A stretch of DNA of 60,931 nucleotides from Pirellulales bacterium (GTDB taxonomy: Bacteria; Planctomycetota; Planctomycetia; Pirellulales; DATAWG01). The DNA is taken from assembly GCA_035939775.1 (NCBI GenBank), contig DASZFO010000350.1, positions 1-60,931 of the forward strand, read 5' to 3'. The translations under genes and the position numbers were made by a program. Shown here in pieces: positions 54,208 through 60,931 of this stretch (position 1 is its first letter; each line of letters begins with the position of its first letter). The notes beneath the pieces were generated by a model, which ran no database searches, was not told the DNA's origin, and saw nothing but the letters and a program-made list of their open reading frames with translations.

Positions 54208-54795
54208 ATGCCTAAAACTGTGCTTTCGTCGCGCTTCGAGCAGGCCCTGATTTACGCCGCCATACTGCATTCCGGCCAAGCGCGAAAATCGACTTCGGTC
54301 CCTTACATCTCGCACGTACTGTCGGTCGCCGCGCTCGCGCTGGAAAACGGCGCCAGCGAAGACGAAGCGATCGCCGCACTCTTGCACGACGCGGTTGAAG
54401 ATGCCGGCGGCGCGCCGCGGCTCGAAGATATCCGCTGCCGCTTCGGTGAGGCTGTTGCCGAAATCGTGGCGGGCTGCACCGACACCGACGAAACGCCCAA
54501 GCCGCCGTGGAAGGAGCGAAAGCAGGCGTACATCGCGCAGCTCGCCCATGGCTCGGATTCCGTCAAACTGGTCTCGTGCGCCGACAAGGTCCACAACGCC
54601 CGGTCGATCGTCGCCGACCTCCGCGAGTTGGGCGATGCGATATGGTCGCGGTTCACCGGCGGCAAAGCGGGCACGCTTTGGTATTACCGCACGCTCGTCG
54701 AAACGTATCAGCAACGTGGCGGCCCGCAGAGGCTGCTCGGCGAACTGGTCCGGACGGTCGATGAAATGCAAAGGCTCGCCGGCTCATCGCGGTGA
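54208..54795 (+). CDS. HD-domain hydrolase of the SpoT/Mesh1 type
   Basis: A 195-residue single-domain protein. The metal-binding His of YISHVLSVAALAL, the HD pair in ALLHDAVEDAGG and SCADKVHNARSIVADL match the RelA/SpoT hydrolase HD domain, with no synthetase or TGS domain. Small alarmone hydrolases of this type remove pyrophosphate from (p)ppGpp; some act on NADPH. It is the first gene of a tight plus-strand run, with NUDIX starting 4 bases after its stop. Confidence 0.88.
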   Translation: MPKTVLSSRFEQALIYAAILHSGQARKSTSVPYISHVLSVAALALENGASEDEAIAALLHDAVEDAGGAPRLEDIRCRFGEAVAEIVAGCTDTDETPKPPWKERKQAYIAQLAHGSDSVKLVSCADKVHNARSIVADLRELGDAIWSRFTGGKAGTLWYYRTLVETYQQRGGPQRLLGELVRTVDEMQRLAGSSR

Positions 54796-54799
54796 CACC

Positions 54800-55210
54800 A
54801 TGGTCCAATCATCCGGAACGCTCCTCTACCGGCGCAAGGACGCGGCTCTTCAAGTGCTGCTCGTCCATCCTTCGGGCAATTACAATCGTCACAAGCCCTG
54901 GGGCATCCCCAAGGGGCTTCCCGACGAGGGAGAATCGCTCGAAGCAGCCGCCCGCCGCGAAACGATCGAAGAGACCGGCGTCGTTCCGGGCGAGCTGACG
55001 CCACTCGGATCAGTCTTCTATCGCAAGAGCGGGAAACAAATCCATGGCTTCGCCGGGCCGGCGCCGGCCGATGCCGAGGCGCGCTGCGCCTCTTGGGAGA
55101 TCGATTCGGCCGAGTTCATCCCGATCGTCGAGGCTCGAAAGCGGATCCACCCCGATCAGGCGCTCTTGCTCGACCGGCTCGAAGAACTCTTGGCCTGCCC
55201 GAAAGGCTGA
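54800..55210 (+). CDS. NUDIX hydrolase
   Basis: A 136-residue protein starting MVQSSGTLLYRRKDAALQVL. The complete Nudix box is GLPDEGESLEAAARRETIEE followed by TGV (G-x5-E-x7-REUxEExGU). KPWGIPKG just before it and FAGPAPADAEARCASWEIDS after it resemble the short diadenosine-polyphosphate/NTP class, but the substrate is not certain. It starts 4 bases after the HD hydrolase stop, so the two nucleotide-handling enzymes are likely coexpressed. Confidence 0.92.
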   Translation: MVQSSGTLLYRRKDAALQVLLVHPSGNYNRHKPWGIPKGLPDEGESLEAAARRETIEETGVVPGELTPLGSVFYRKSGKQIHGFAGPAPADAEARCASWEIDSAEFIPIVEARKRIHPDQALLLDRLEELLACPKG

Positions 55211-55232
55211 ATGGTCGGAGGCTTTTGCCCTC

Positions 55233-55901
55233 ATGCCTGAATCCGTGAATAACAGTCTGAGCGCCACGCGCGATCGGATGGTCGCCAAGCAGCTTCACGA
55301 CCGCGGGATCACCTCGCCGGCGGTCCTCTCGGCGATGGGGCGTGTGCCGCGCGAACGGTTCGTGCCTATCGAGTTTCTCGCCGAATCGTACGCGGATCGC
55401 GCGCTGCCGATCGATTGCCGCCAGACGATCAGCCAGCCCTACATCGTCGCTATCATGACCCAAGCGCTCGAACTTTCGGGGCGAGAATCGGTGCTCGAAA
55501 TCGGCACGGGGAGCGGCTATCAAACGGCCATCCTGGCCGAGCTGGCCGCCAAAGTCGTCAGCGTCGAGCGGCATGCCGAGTTGTCGGCGGAGGCCGGCCG
55601 TGTTTTGAGCGCGATCGGCTACAAGAACATTCAACTCATCGTGGGAGACGGCACGCTCGGCTGGCCCGCCGAAGCCCCTTATGACCGGATCATCGTCACG
55701 GCCGCAGCCGCGCAACTGCCGCAAGCCCTGTTCGATCAATTACGCGAGGGAGGCATTCTCGTCATTCCCTTGGGAAACGCCGAATCGCAGTCGCTCGTGG
55801 CAATCGGTAAGGTCAGCGGGCAACCGCAAGCCACCGAACTCTCCGGTTGCCGGTTCGTCCCGCTCGTCGGCGCCAACGAACCGCCCGGCGACGATTGTTG
55901 A
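55233..55901 (+). CDS. pcm: protein-L-isoaspartate O-methyltransferase
   Basis: A 222-residue enzyme of normal Pcm length that repairs isoaspartyl residues using SAM. ATG 55233 gives the usual start (MPESVNNSLSATRDRMVAKQ). Typical motifs: MGRVPRERFVP, ADRALPIDCRQTISQPYIVA (substrate loop), VLEIGTGSGYQTAILAEL (SAM motif I), VVSVERHAEL and LREGGILVIPLG. It follows NUDIX by 22 bases. Confidence 0.95.
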   Translation: MPESVNNSLSATRDRMVAKQLHDRGITSPAVLSAMGRVPRERFVPIEFLAESYADRALPIDCRQTISQPYIVAIMTQALELSGRESVLEIGTGSGYQTAILAELAAKVVSVERHAELSAEAGRVLSAIGYKNIQLIVGDGTLGWPAEAPYDRIIVTAAAAQLPQALFDQLREGGILVIPLGNAESQSLVAIGKVSGQPQATELSGCRFVPLVGANEPPGDDC

Positions 55902-55952
55902 CGACGTACGCTCCCCTAGCCGTTTGCCGACTCGGTCATTATCATTCCATTG

Positions 55953-57239
55953 ATGAACTTCTCTACCGCCCTTGAGCGTCGCCAACTGGAAGCGCTCGAC
56001 GCTCAGGCCCTCGTTCGACATCAACTGCGGCGGCTGAACGAGCTGCTGGACGCGATCCTGCCGGCCAACGCGTTTTATGCGACGAAGCTGGTTGACGTGC
56101 CGCGCCCGATCCGCTCGCTCGATGCGCTCTCCGCCTGCCCATTCACCTTCAAGGAAGAACTGCTCGGGATTCCGCACGGCCACGATCTGGCGAACAACCG
56201 CACCTGGCCGCTGGACCGTTATGCTCGCTTCCACCAAACGTCCGGCACGCATGGCCGTCCGCTGGCCGTGCTCGACACGCCCGACGATTGGCGGTGGTGG
56301 ATCGAATGCTGGCAATACGTGCTCGACGCCGCCGGGGTGACGACGGACGATCGCGTGCTGATGGCATTTTCGTTCGGTCCGTTCATTGGTTTTTGGAGCG
56401 CCTACGACGCGCTCGCCCAGCGCGGCTGCCTGCTGGTGCCGACCGGCGGAGTGAACACGCTCGGCCGGCTGGAATTAGCCCGGACCAGCCGGGCGACCGT
56501 GGTTTGCTGCACGCCCAGCTACGCGCTTCACCTGGCCGAGGTCGGCGCCGAGCACAAGCTCGATGTTGGCTCGCTCGGCGTGCGGCGGCTGATCCTGGCC
56601 GGCGAGCCGGGCGGATCGGTTCCCGCGGTCCGCGACCGCATCGAATCGCTTTGGCAGGCCAAGGTGCTCGATCATTGCGGGGCGACCGAGGTCGGACCCT
56701 GGGGCTTCGGCGATCTCGAGGGAAACTGGGTGCGCGTGATCGAAAGCGAATTCATTGCCGAGTTCCTTTCGATTGCCACCGGCACCTCCGCGGCCGAAGG
56801 AGAACTCGCGGAACTCGTGATCACGACGCTGGGCCGCGCCGGCAGCCCGGTGATTCGCTATCGCACGGGCGATCTCGTGCGGCCGACTTGGCGAAGCGAA
56901 GGGCCGAACCGGTTCGTGCGGCTGGACGGCGGCGTGCTCGGACGGACCGACGATATGCTGATCGTCCGTGGGGTGAACGTCTTTCCCGCCTCGATCGAGC
57001 AGATCGTGCGCAGCTTTCCCGAGATCGTCGAGTTTCGCGCGACGGTCTACAAGGAATCGCAGCTCGATCAGCTCGCGGTGGAAATCGAAGACCGGCTCGA
57101 ACAGCCCGATCGTGTCGCGAGAGAATTGCAATTGCGGCTGGGCCTCAGCGTGACCGTCCGCACTGTGCCGCTCGGCTCGCTTCCGCGGTTCGAAGGAAAA
57201 GGAAAGCGGTTCGTCGATTCGAGAAAAAGTGGCGAGTGA
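55953..57239 (+). CDS. phenylacetate-CoA ligase-like (PaaK family) AMP-forming enzyme
   Basis: A 428-residue protein. ATG 55953 is taken over TTG 55950. The AMP-binding P-loop is FHQTSGTHGRPLAV, with CGATEVGPWGFGD, VIRYRTGDLVRPTW (A8-type Asp) and C-terminal domain GRTDDMLIVRGVNVFPASIE. These are PaaK-family marks, so it should activate a carboxylic acid as an acyl-adenylate. No phenylacetate pathway genes are near, and the substrate is open. Confidence 0.85.
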   Translation: MNFSTALERRQLEALDAQALVRHQLRRLNELLDAILPANAFYATKLVDVPRPIRSLDALSACPFTFKEELLGIPHGHDLANNRTWPLDRYARFHQTSGTHGRPLAVLDTPDDWRWWIECWQYVLDAAGVTTDDRVLMAFSFGPFIGFWSAYDALAQRGCLLVPTGGVNTLGRLELARTSRATVVCCTPSYALHLAEVGAEHKLDVGSLGVRRLILAGEPGGSVPAVRDRIESLWQAKVLDHCGATEVGPWGFGDLEGNWVRVIESEFIAEFLSIATGTSAAEGELAELVITTLGRAGSPVIRYRTGDLVRPTWRSEGPNRFVRLDGGVLGRTDDMLIVRGVNVFPASIEQIVRSFPEIVEFRATVYKESQLDQLAVEIEDRLEQPDRVARELQLRLGLSVTVRTVPLGSLPRFEGKGKRFVDSRKSGE

Positions 57240-57296
57240 CGTGAGATGAGCGGGTAGGGCACACTGTGCGTGCCTGTGCGCGAACGAGAATGCTCG

Positions 57297-57614
57297 ATGA
57301 ACCTCTGTCCGACCAAACTTGCGATCGCCGGCGAAGGCCGCCTGGCGATCGAATGGAGCGACGGCCAGCGGCGCGAATATGCGTTCGCGGAACTGCGAGA
57401 CCGCTGCCCTTGCGCAACGTGCCGCGAGAAACGCTCCGCGCCAGCCCCGGCGACGCTCCTGCCGGTGCTCAAGCCGCAAGAAGCCCGGCCGCTCAAGGTC
57501 CTCGGCATGAAGCCGGTCGGGCACTACGCCTACTCGATCGAATTCAGCGACGGCCACGACACGGGGATTTATACGTTCGAGCTGCTGAGGGAGTTAGGCA
57601 ACGAGGTGAAATGA
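57297..57614 (+). CDS. DUF971 (GBBH-like N-terminal) protein
   Basis: A 105-residue protein from ATG 57297. LAIEWSDGQRREYAFAELRD, CPCATCREKR and YAYSIEFSDGHDTGIYTFEL are the DUF971 signature, with the Cys pair CPCATC in the position that binds zinc in gamma-butyrobetaine hydroxylase N-domains. Often found beside iron-sulfur or Mrp-type genes, but not here. It ends the plus-strand run. Confidence 0.88.
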   Translation: MNLCPTKLAIAGEGRLAIEWSDGQRREYAFAELRDRCPCATCREKRSAPAPATLLPVLKPQEARPLKVLGMKPVGHYAYSIEFSDGHDTGIYTFELLRELGNEVK

Positions 57615-57750
57615 CGAATGTCGAATGACGAATGCATAAAGAATGACGAAGCCCGAATGTCGAAGATCCGCCGCGGCGCGACGCATCGCCGTAGGATGCC
57701 TTCTGATTCGTCATTCGATCATTAGCCATTCTTTAGACATTCGTCATTCC
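57610..57750. repeat. GACGAATG/GTCATTC repeat block
   Basis: Multiple GAATGACGAA- and AATGTCGAA-like units on the left and TTCGTCATTC/ACATTCGTCATTCC on the right form a loose inverted arrangement in the whole gap between the DUF971 and DUF4340 genes. No gene fits here. Similar text is common between planctomycete genes. Confidence 0.7.
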
Positions 57751-59637
57751 TCACTTGCCCTTTTGAAACGGATCGGTCGGAACGGGGCCGAGGCCGGAAC
57801 CGCCCGCGCCTTCTGCCGGCGTCTTCTTCTTGATAATGTCGGCCGGGCCGACGTGGACTTTCTTGTAGTCCTCATCGGAAATCAGGAAGTACCAGTCCGC
57901 GAAGCGATCGTTGAGCTGCTTGGCGTGCTCCTTGCCTTTCTTAACCGACGCGTCGTACTCGTCCTGCTTGCGCTTGTTTTCCGTCTCGACCCGCTTGCGC
58001 TGCTCGTCGAGGGCTTTTTCTTCATCCGCCCGCTTGATGTCGCTCGGCGGATTTTTGTCTGCACCGGGTTTCTTGCCGTCGCCGGCGGCTTTGGATTCGG
58101 CCGGCTTCGCGGCCGGCGGCTTGTCGTCCGGTTTCGCGGCCGCGGGATTCGGCGCCGCGGGCTGTGCGGCCTCAGGCTGTTTGGCGCCGCCTTTGGCCGC
58201 AGGTTCGTCGGCGAGCGCCAAGAGCATGTCGCCGCGATTGATCTCGGCCGATTTCTTGGCGGACGGAGCTTTGTTGTCCGGCGCCTTACCGGACGCGGGG
58301 CTGGCCGCCGGCGGCTTTGTTGGGGCGGGGCTCGTCGCGGGAGCCTTGTCGGGCGCCTTGCCCGCATCGGGTTTCTTCTCGTCGGTTTTCTTCGCTTCGG
58401 GAAGCGGTTCGAGAGTCGGCTTGGCGATCAAGTCTTCATTGAACCGCGCGGTCACGAACACGACTCGCTCGGCATTGGTTCGCTTTTGATCGTCGGCGGA
58501 TTTCGCGGCGGTTTTCTTGTCCTTCGCATCGTCCTTGTCGCGGAGCGTCAGGTCCACGCCCCCGAAGCGAATCGTGTATTCCACGCCGTCCTTCATTCCC
58601 ACGGTCATGTCGCCCCCCGCCGAGAAAACATCGGTTGGCTTTTTTTCCGGCAGCGGGACGAAGCCTTTGTTGGCGAGCGAGTCTTGGGATTCCGCGTCGT
58701 CGAAGAAGGTCTTATTCTTCTTGAGCTTTTCCGCGAGCGGGGCCGGCTTGCGTTTGACGTCGGCGATTTTCAGGCCGGAAAGATTCATCTTCGCGTCGTT
58801 AAGCTTGGCCGTATCGAGTTCTTCATCGGCGGCCAGCTTCGCTTCGGTTGGCTTGTCGTTCTTGTAGTCGGTCAGCTTGCTGACGGTCCAAGAGGCCTTC
58901 GGATCGTTGTATTCCAAGGCGATATCGCTCTTGCGGGCGACGCCGATCTCCTGGCCGCGCTCTTCGAGATTGTAATCGCGGATTTGCAGCTTGGTGATGT
59001 CCCAATGCTGCTTCAGCCCGAGCAGATCGGAATCGATCCAATCGGGAAACTTCGTGGAGAATAGGTCGGTGGCCAGCGCCGCCTTGTAAACGCGGTCTTG
59101 TCCGGCGCGGCGGACAAACCGCAAGCTCGACGAGGTTTCGCTGCCGCCGGCCGGCTTGTCTTCCTTGCCGATGATGAGCCGGGCCAAATCCTTGCCATCT
59201 TTGTCCTTCACCGTGACCAGTTTGCCGACGCCAACGGCGGGCTGTCGGAGCTTCACGGGGTCCGGCTCGACGACCCCGTAGGTCTCGTGGCTTCCCTGGG
59301 CGTCGCTGACAACCTCGATCACCTTGAGGTTGATCAAATCGCTGGCGGCTTTGACGACGTGGTCCTCGGCATTGGCCGGGTAGTTTCCGTGCGAGGGCAC
59401 GCACCATTTGCCATCGACCAAGGCCACCTTGAAATTGCGGACCGCCTGGGTCGCTTCATCGAACGTGGCGATCTCCATGCTCTTGGCGGCCGTGGGGTCC
59501 TTCCACTCCGTGAACAGCGGTTGGCCGATCTCGCCTTCTTTCTCGGCATAGGGGAGCTTGGGGCGACTGACAATCGCCAGGACCAGCAGCACCGCGGCGA
59601 CCGCAACGGTCGAGATCGTTTTCGTGGATTCAGTCAT
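57751..59637 (-). CDS. DUF4340-domain protein (ABC-transport-associated, membrane-anchored)
   Basis: A 628-residue protein with one N-terminal helix (TISTVAVAAVLLVLAIVSR), then DUF4340 repeats (YAEKEGEIGQPLFTEWKDPT, HETYGVVEPDPVKLRQPAVG, LIIGKEDKPAGGSETSSSLR). An Ala/Lys/Pro/Asp-rich low-complexity segment follows (~residues 410-560), then a Lys/Glu coiled coil and a Pro/Gly tail. In planctomycetes such proteins follow GldG-like and ABC-2 permease genes; the GldG-like gene is just upstream here. Export or surface function is inferred. Confidence 0.82.
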   Translation of the reverse strand: MTESTKTISTVAVAAVLLVLAIVSRPKLPYAEKEGEIGQPLFTEWKDPTAAKSMEIATFDEATQAVRNFKVALVDGKWCVPSHGNYPANAEDHVVKAASDLINLKVIEVVSDAQGSHETYGVVEPDPVKLRQPAVGVGKLVTVKDKDGKDLARLIIGKEDKPAGGSETSSSLRFVRRAGQDRVYKAALATDLFSTKFPDWIDSDLLGLKQHWDITKLQIRDYNLEERGQEIGVARKSDIALEYNDPKASWTVSKLTDYKNDKPTEAKLAADEELDTAKLNDAKMNLSGLKIADVKRKPAPLAEKLKKNKTFFDDAESQDSLANKGFVPLPEKKPTDVFSAGGDMTVGMKDGVEYTIRFGGVDLTLRDKDDAKDKKTAAKSADDQKRTNAERVVFVTARFNEDLIAKPTLEPLPEAKKTDEKKPDAGKAPDKAPATSPAPTKPPAASPASGKAPDNKAPSAKKSAEINRGDMLLALADEPAAKGGAKQPEAAQPAAPNPAAAKPDDKPPAAKPAESKAAGDGKKPGADKNPPSDIKRADEEKALDEQRKRVETENKRKQDEYDASVKKGKEHAKQLNDRFADWYFLISDEDYKKVHVGPADIIKKKTPAEGAGGSGLGPVPTDPFQKGK

Positions 59638-59683
59638 TGGTCAAAGTTCCACTGGTAAGTTTTTAACGGTGAACGGTCGCAGT

Positions 59684-59764
59684 CGTAGGGTGCGTCAAGT
59701 CCGCGCGGACGCACCGGAATCGCGTGCTACGGTGCGTCTGCGCAAAGCCTTGACGCACCCTACG
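59684..59764. repeat. 81-base MITE-like element with perfect 16-base terminal inverted repeats
   Basis: CGTAGGGTGCGTCAAG (59684-59699) and its exact complement (59749-59764) bound a GC-rich core containing GTCCGCGCGGAC. It lies between the DUF4340 and GldG-like genes. Related, more degenerate copies occur at 22576-22690 and 49165-49199. Confidence 0.88.
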
Positions 59765-59785
59765 GCTACTTTGTACTTCGTACTT

Positions 59786-60931
59786 TTATCGCAGTCGCGA
59801 CTTTGCAACTCCCTCGCGCTCTTCCGCGCGGCGGCGGAAGTAGACGAACACGGCCACCAGGAACGGCGGGATCGGTGGAAACAGCACGGCAATAAACTTG
59901 TAAAAATTCTGCTCGTGGCGGATGTCTGTATTCAATTTGCGATCGAGCTTCTCCACGTCGCGCTGGTAGTCGCGGTCGAGTTGCTCTTCCTTGTTCTTGA
60001 CCCGCTGTTCCTCGACCGCCCGATTGATGACCGCCTCTTGCAATTCCATTTGCAAGTCGAGCGAAAGGTCTTCTCCCTTGCTTTGGGCATCATCGACTTT
60101 TTTCTTCAGGTCTTGAAACTTCTTGCTCACGTCCGCCGCTTCTTCCTCCGTCTTTTTCTTTTCCTCTTCGTATTTGTCCTTGTATTCCTTTTGCTTGTCG
60201 ACGACGTCGGCCTGATATTCGGCTCTCTTTTCTTCGATCGTGGTCAACTCGCGGTGCGACGGCTTGCGCTTGCGGATTTCGATGAACCGGTCGTCGCCGG
60301 AAAGCGCGTCGAGCGCGTTGACCACAAACACGATATTGTCGAAATGCACGCCGATGTCTTCCTCTTCGGAGCGGGCCCGAATGTCGAACACGTTGCCGTT
60401 CATCAGATCGATGTCGGCCACGAGGATCACGTTGAGCTGATGAGTTTGCGGCGCCGGCTTCTTCGCGATTTCGGGGGCGTCCGTGGCTTTGCCCTTGCCG
60501 GCTTTGTCGTCGCTGGACTTCGCTTCCGCCGTTGCTTTGCCTTTGTCGGGCGATTTGTCGCCGCCTTCCTTGCCGTCCTTGCTGTCGGCCTTGGCGGCGT
60601 CCGAGGATTTGGGATCATCCTTTTTCGCATCGGCGGGCGGATCATCTTTCTTCGCGGCGTCGTCCTTCTTCGCGATTGCGTCCTTCGAATCCTTGCCATC
60701 CTTCTCGTCGCTCGCGGCAGTAGGATCGATGGTCTTCGTTTCGCCCGAGATGCGGGCCGCCAGCGCGTACGGCACATGAGTGATGTTTTGGTTCTCGGTC
60801 AGCAGCAAGCGTTGACCGCTCCTGGCCGCCTTGATCTGATCTGGAAGGATCGTTCCTGTCCGATCGCCGGTGCTGACCAACTCGGTCCACTTCATCTTCG
60901 AGGCGTTCAATTTGGAGAACGCTCCGGGGAA
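59786..60931 (-). CDS. GldG-like ABC auxiliary protein (5' partial)
   Basis: The frame is open to the right window edge, so the N-terminus is missing; 381 codons are visible. The first part (TGDRTGTILPDQIKAARSGQ, HVPYALAARISGET) fits the IFT52/GldG-like extracytoplasmic domain of ABC_transp_aux proteins. An Asp/Lys/Ala-rich acidic-basic low-complexity stretch (~60 residues) is followed by LNVILVADIDLMNGNVFDIR (core motif of the family). A long charged coiled coil leads to a C-terminal membrane helix (FIAVLFPPIPPFLVAVFVYF) with basic tail. It probably works with an ABC-2 permease outside the window and with the DUF4340 protein. Confidence 0.82.
   Translation of the reverse strand, partial: FPGAFSKLNASKMKWTELVSTGDRTGTILPDQIKAARSGQRLLLTENQNITHVPYALAARISGETKTIDPTAASDEKDGKDSKDAIAKKDDAAKKDDPPADAKKDDPKSSDAAKADSKDGKEGGDKSPDKGKATAEAKSSDDKAGKGKATDAPEIAKKPAPQTHQLNVILVADIDLMNGNVFDIRARSEEEDIGVHFDNIVFVVNALDALSGDDRFIEIRKRKPSHRELTTIEEKRAEYQADVVDKQKEYKDKYEEEKKKTEEEAADVSKKFQDLKKKVDDAQSKGEDLSLDLQMELQEAVINRAVEEQRVKNKEEQLDRDYQRDVEKLDRKLNTDIRHEQNFYKFIAVLFPPIPPFLVAVFVYFRRRAEEREGVAKSRLR

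Noticed and set aside
1-60931. Search for tRNA, rRNA and CRISPR arrays
   Set aside because: No cloverleaf with a TTCRA loop, no rRNA-like stretch and no regularly spaced repeats with unique spacers were seen by eye; a covariance-model search was not possible.

Overview
The window reads as chromosomal DNA of a planctomycete, probably a member of the Pirellulales or a close relative; this placement is inferred from gene content and was not tested against a database. The markers are a DUF1559 prepilin-like protein, a PEP-CTERM surface protein, PSCyt1/PSD1 (DUF1549/DUF1553), DUF1501 and WD40-cytochrome proteins, Cys-rich proteins with a YTV-like segment, large OprP-type porins with Gln-rich coiled coils, GC-rich codon use, and many short palindromic intergenic repeats.

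Layout. 1-3.1 kb: end of a PEP-CTERM protein, a small membrane protein, a TiaS-like protein and a DUF1559 pseudopilin (+). 3.1-10.6 kb: an RND efflux operon (permease, adaptor, TolC) with a glutaminyl-cyclase-like M28 protein that has lost metal ligands (-). 10.7-14.9 kb: a methyltransferase and a spermidine-synthase-like membrane fusion interrupted by an in-frame TAG. 15-22.5 kb: two tandem porin + Cys-rich cassettes (-) and a third porin (+). 22.7-29.9 kb: a second RND efflux set with a universal stress protein gene lying antisense between permease and adaptor. 30.2-35.2 kb: histidine kinase, NtrC-type activator, a consensus sigma-54 promoter, then a secreted protein, a CheY-like receiver, CsrA and a degenerate CsrA-like protein (-). 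35.4-38.8 kb: agmatine-deiminase-family protein and a C-terminally truncated porin. 39.2-44.6 kb: UVR-motif protein, a CsrA with its own sigma-54-like promoter, PPK2, STAS protein, a retropepsin-like protein with a small partner, a planctomycete protein of unknown function and a Coa1-like protein (+). 44.6-53.9 kb: DUF2007 protein, giant cytochrome-WD40-PPC protein, DUF1549/DUF1553 protein, a frameshifted Uma2 gene and a DUF1501 protein (-). 54.2-57.6 kb: HD hydrolase, NUDIX, Pcm, PaaK-like ligase and DUF971 (+). 57.7-60.9 kb: DUF4340 and a partial GldG-like protein (-).

The most interesting candidate system is the 30.2-35.2 kb signalling cluster. A kinase and NtrC-type regulator sit directly upstream of a near-perfect -24/-12 promoter, and that promoter faces an operon that pairs a receiver protein with a CsrA and a second CsrA-like protein lacking the usual RNA-contact arginines. 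A third CsrA gene 10 kb away also has a -24/-12 promoter. This suggests sigma-54 control of post-transcriptional regulation with a possible built-in antagonist. Other notable items are the duplicated porin/Cys-rich cassette, a pseudo-enzyme M28 protein, a nonsense mutation, a one-base frameshift that fuses Uma2 in frame to its neighbour, intergenic-type palindromes read in frame inside a giant protein, and two MITE-like elements.
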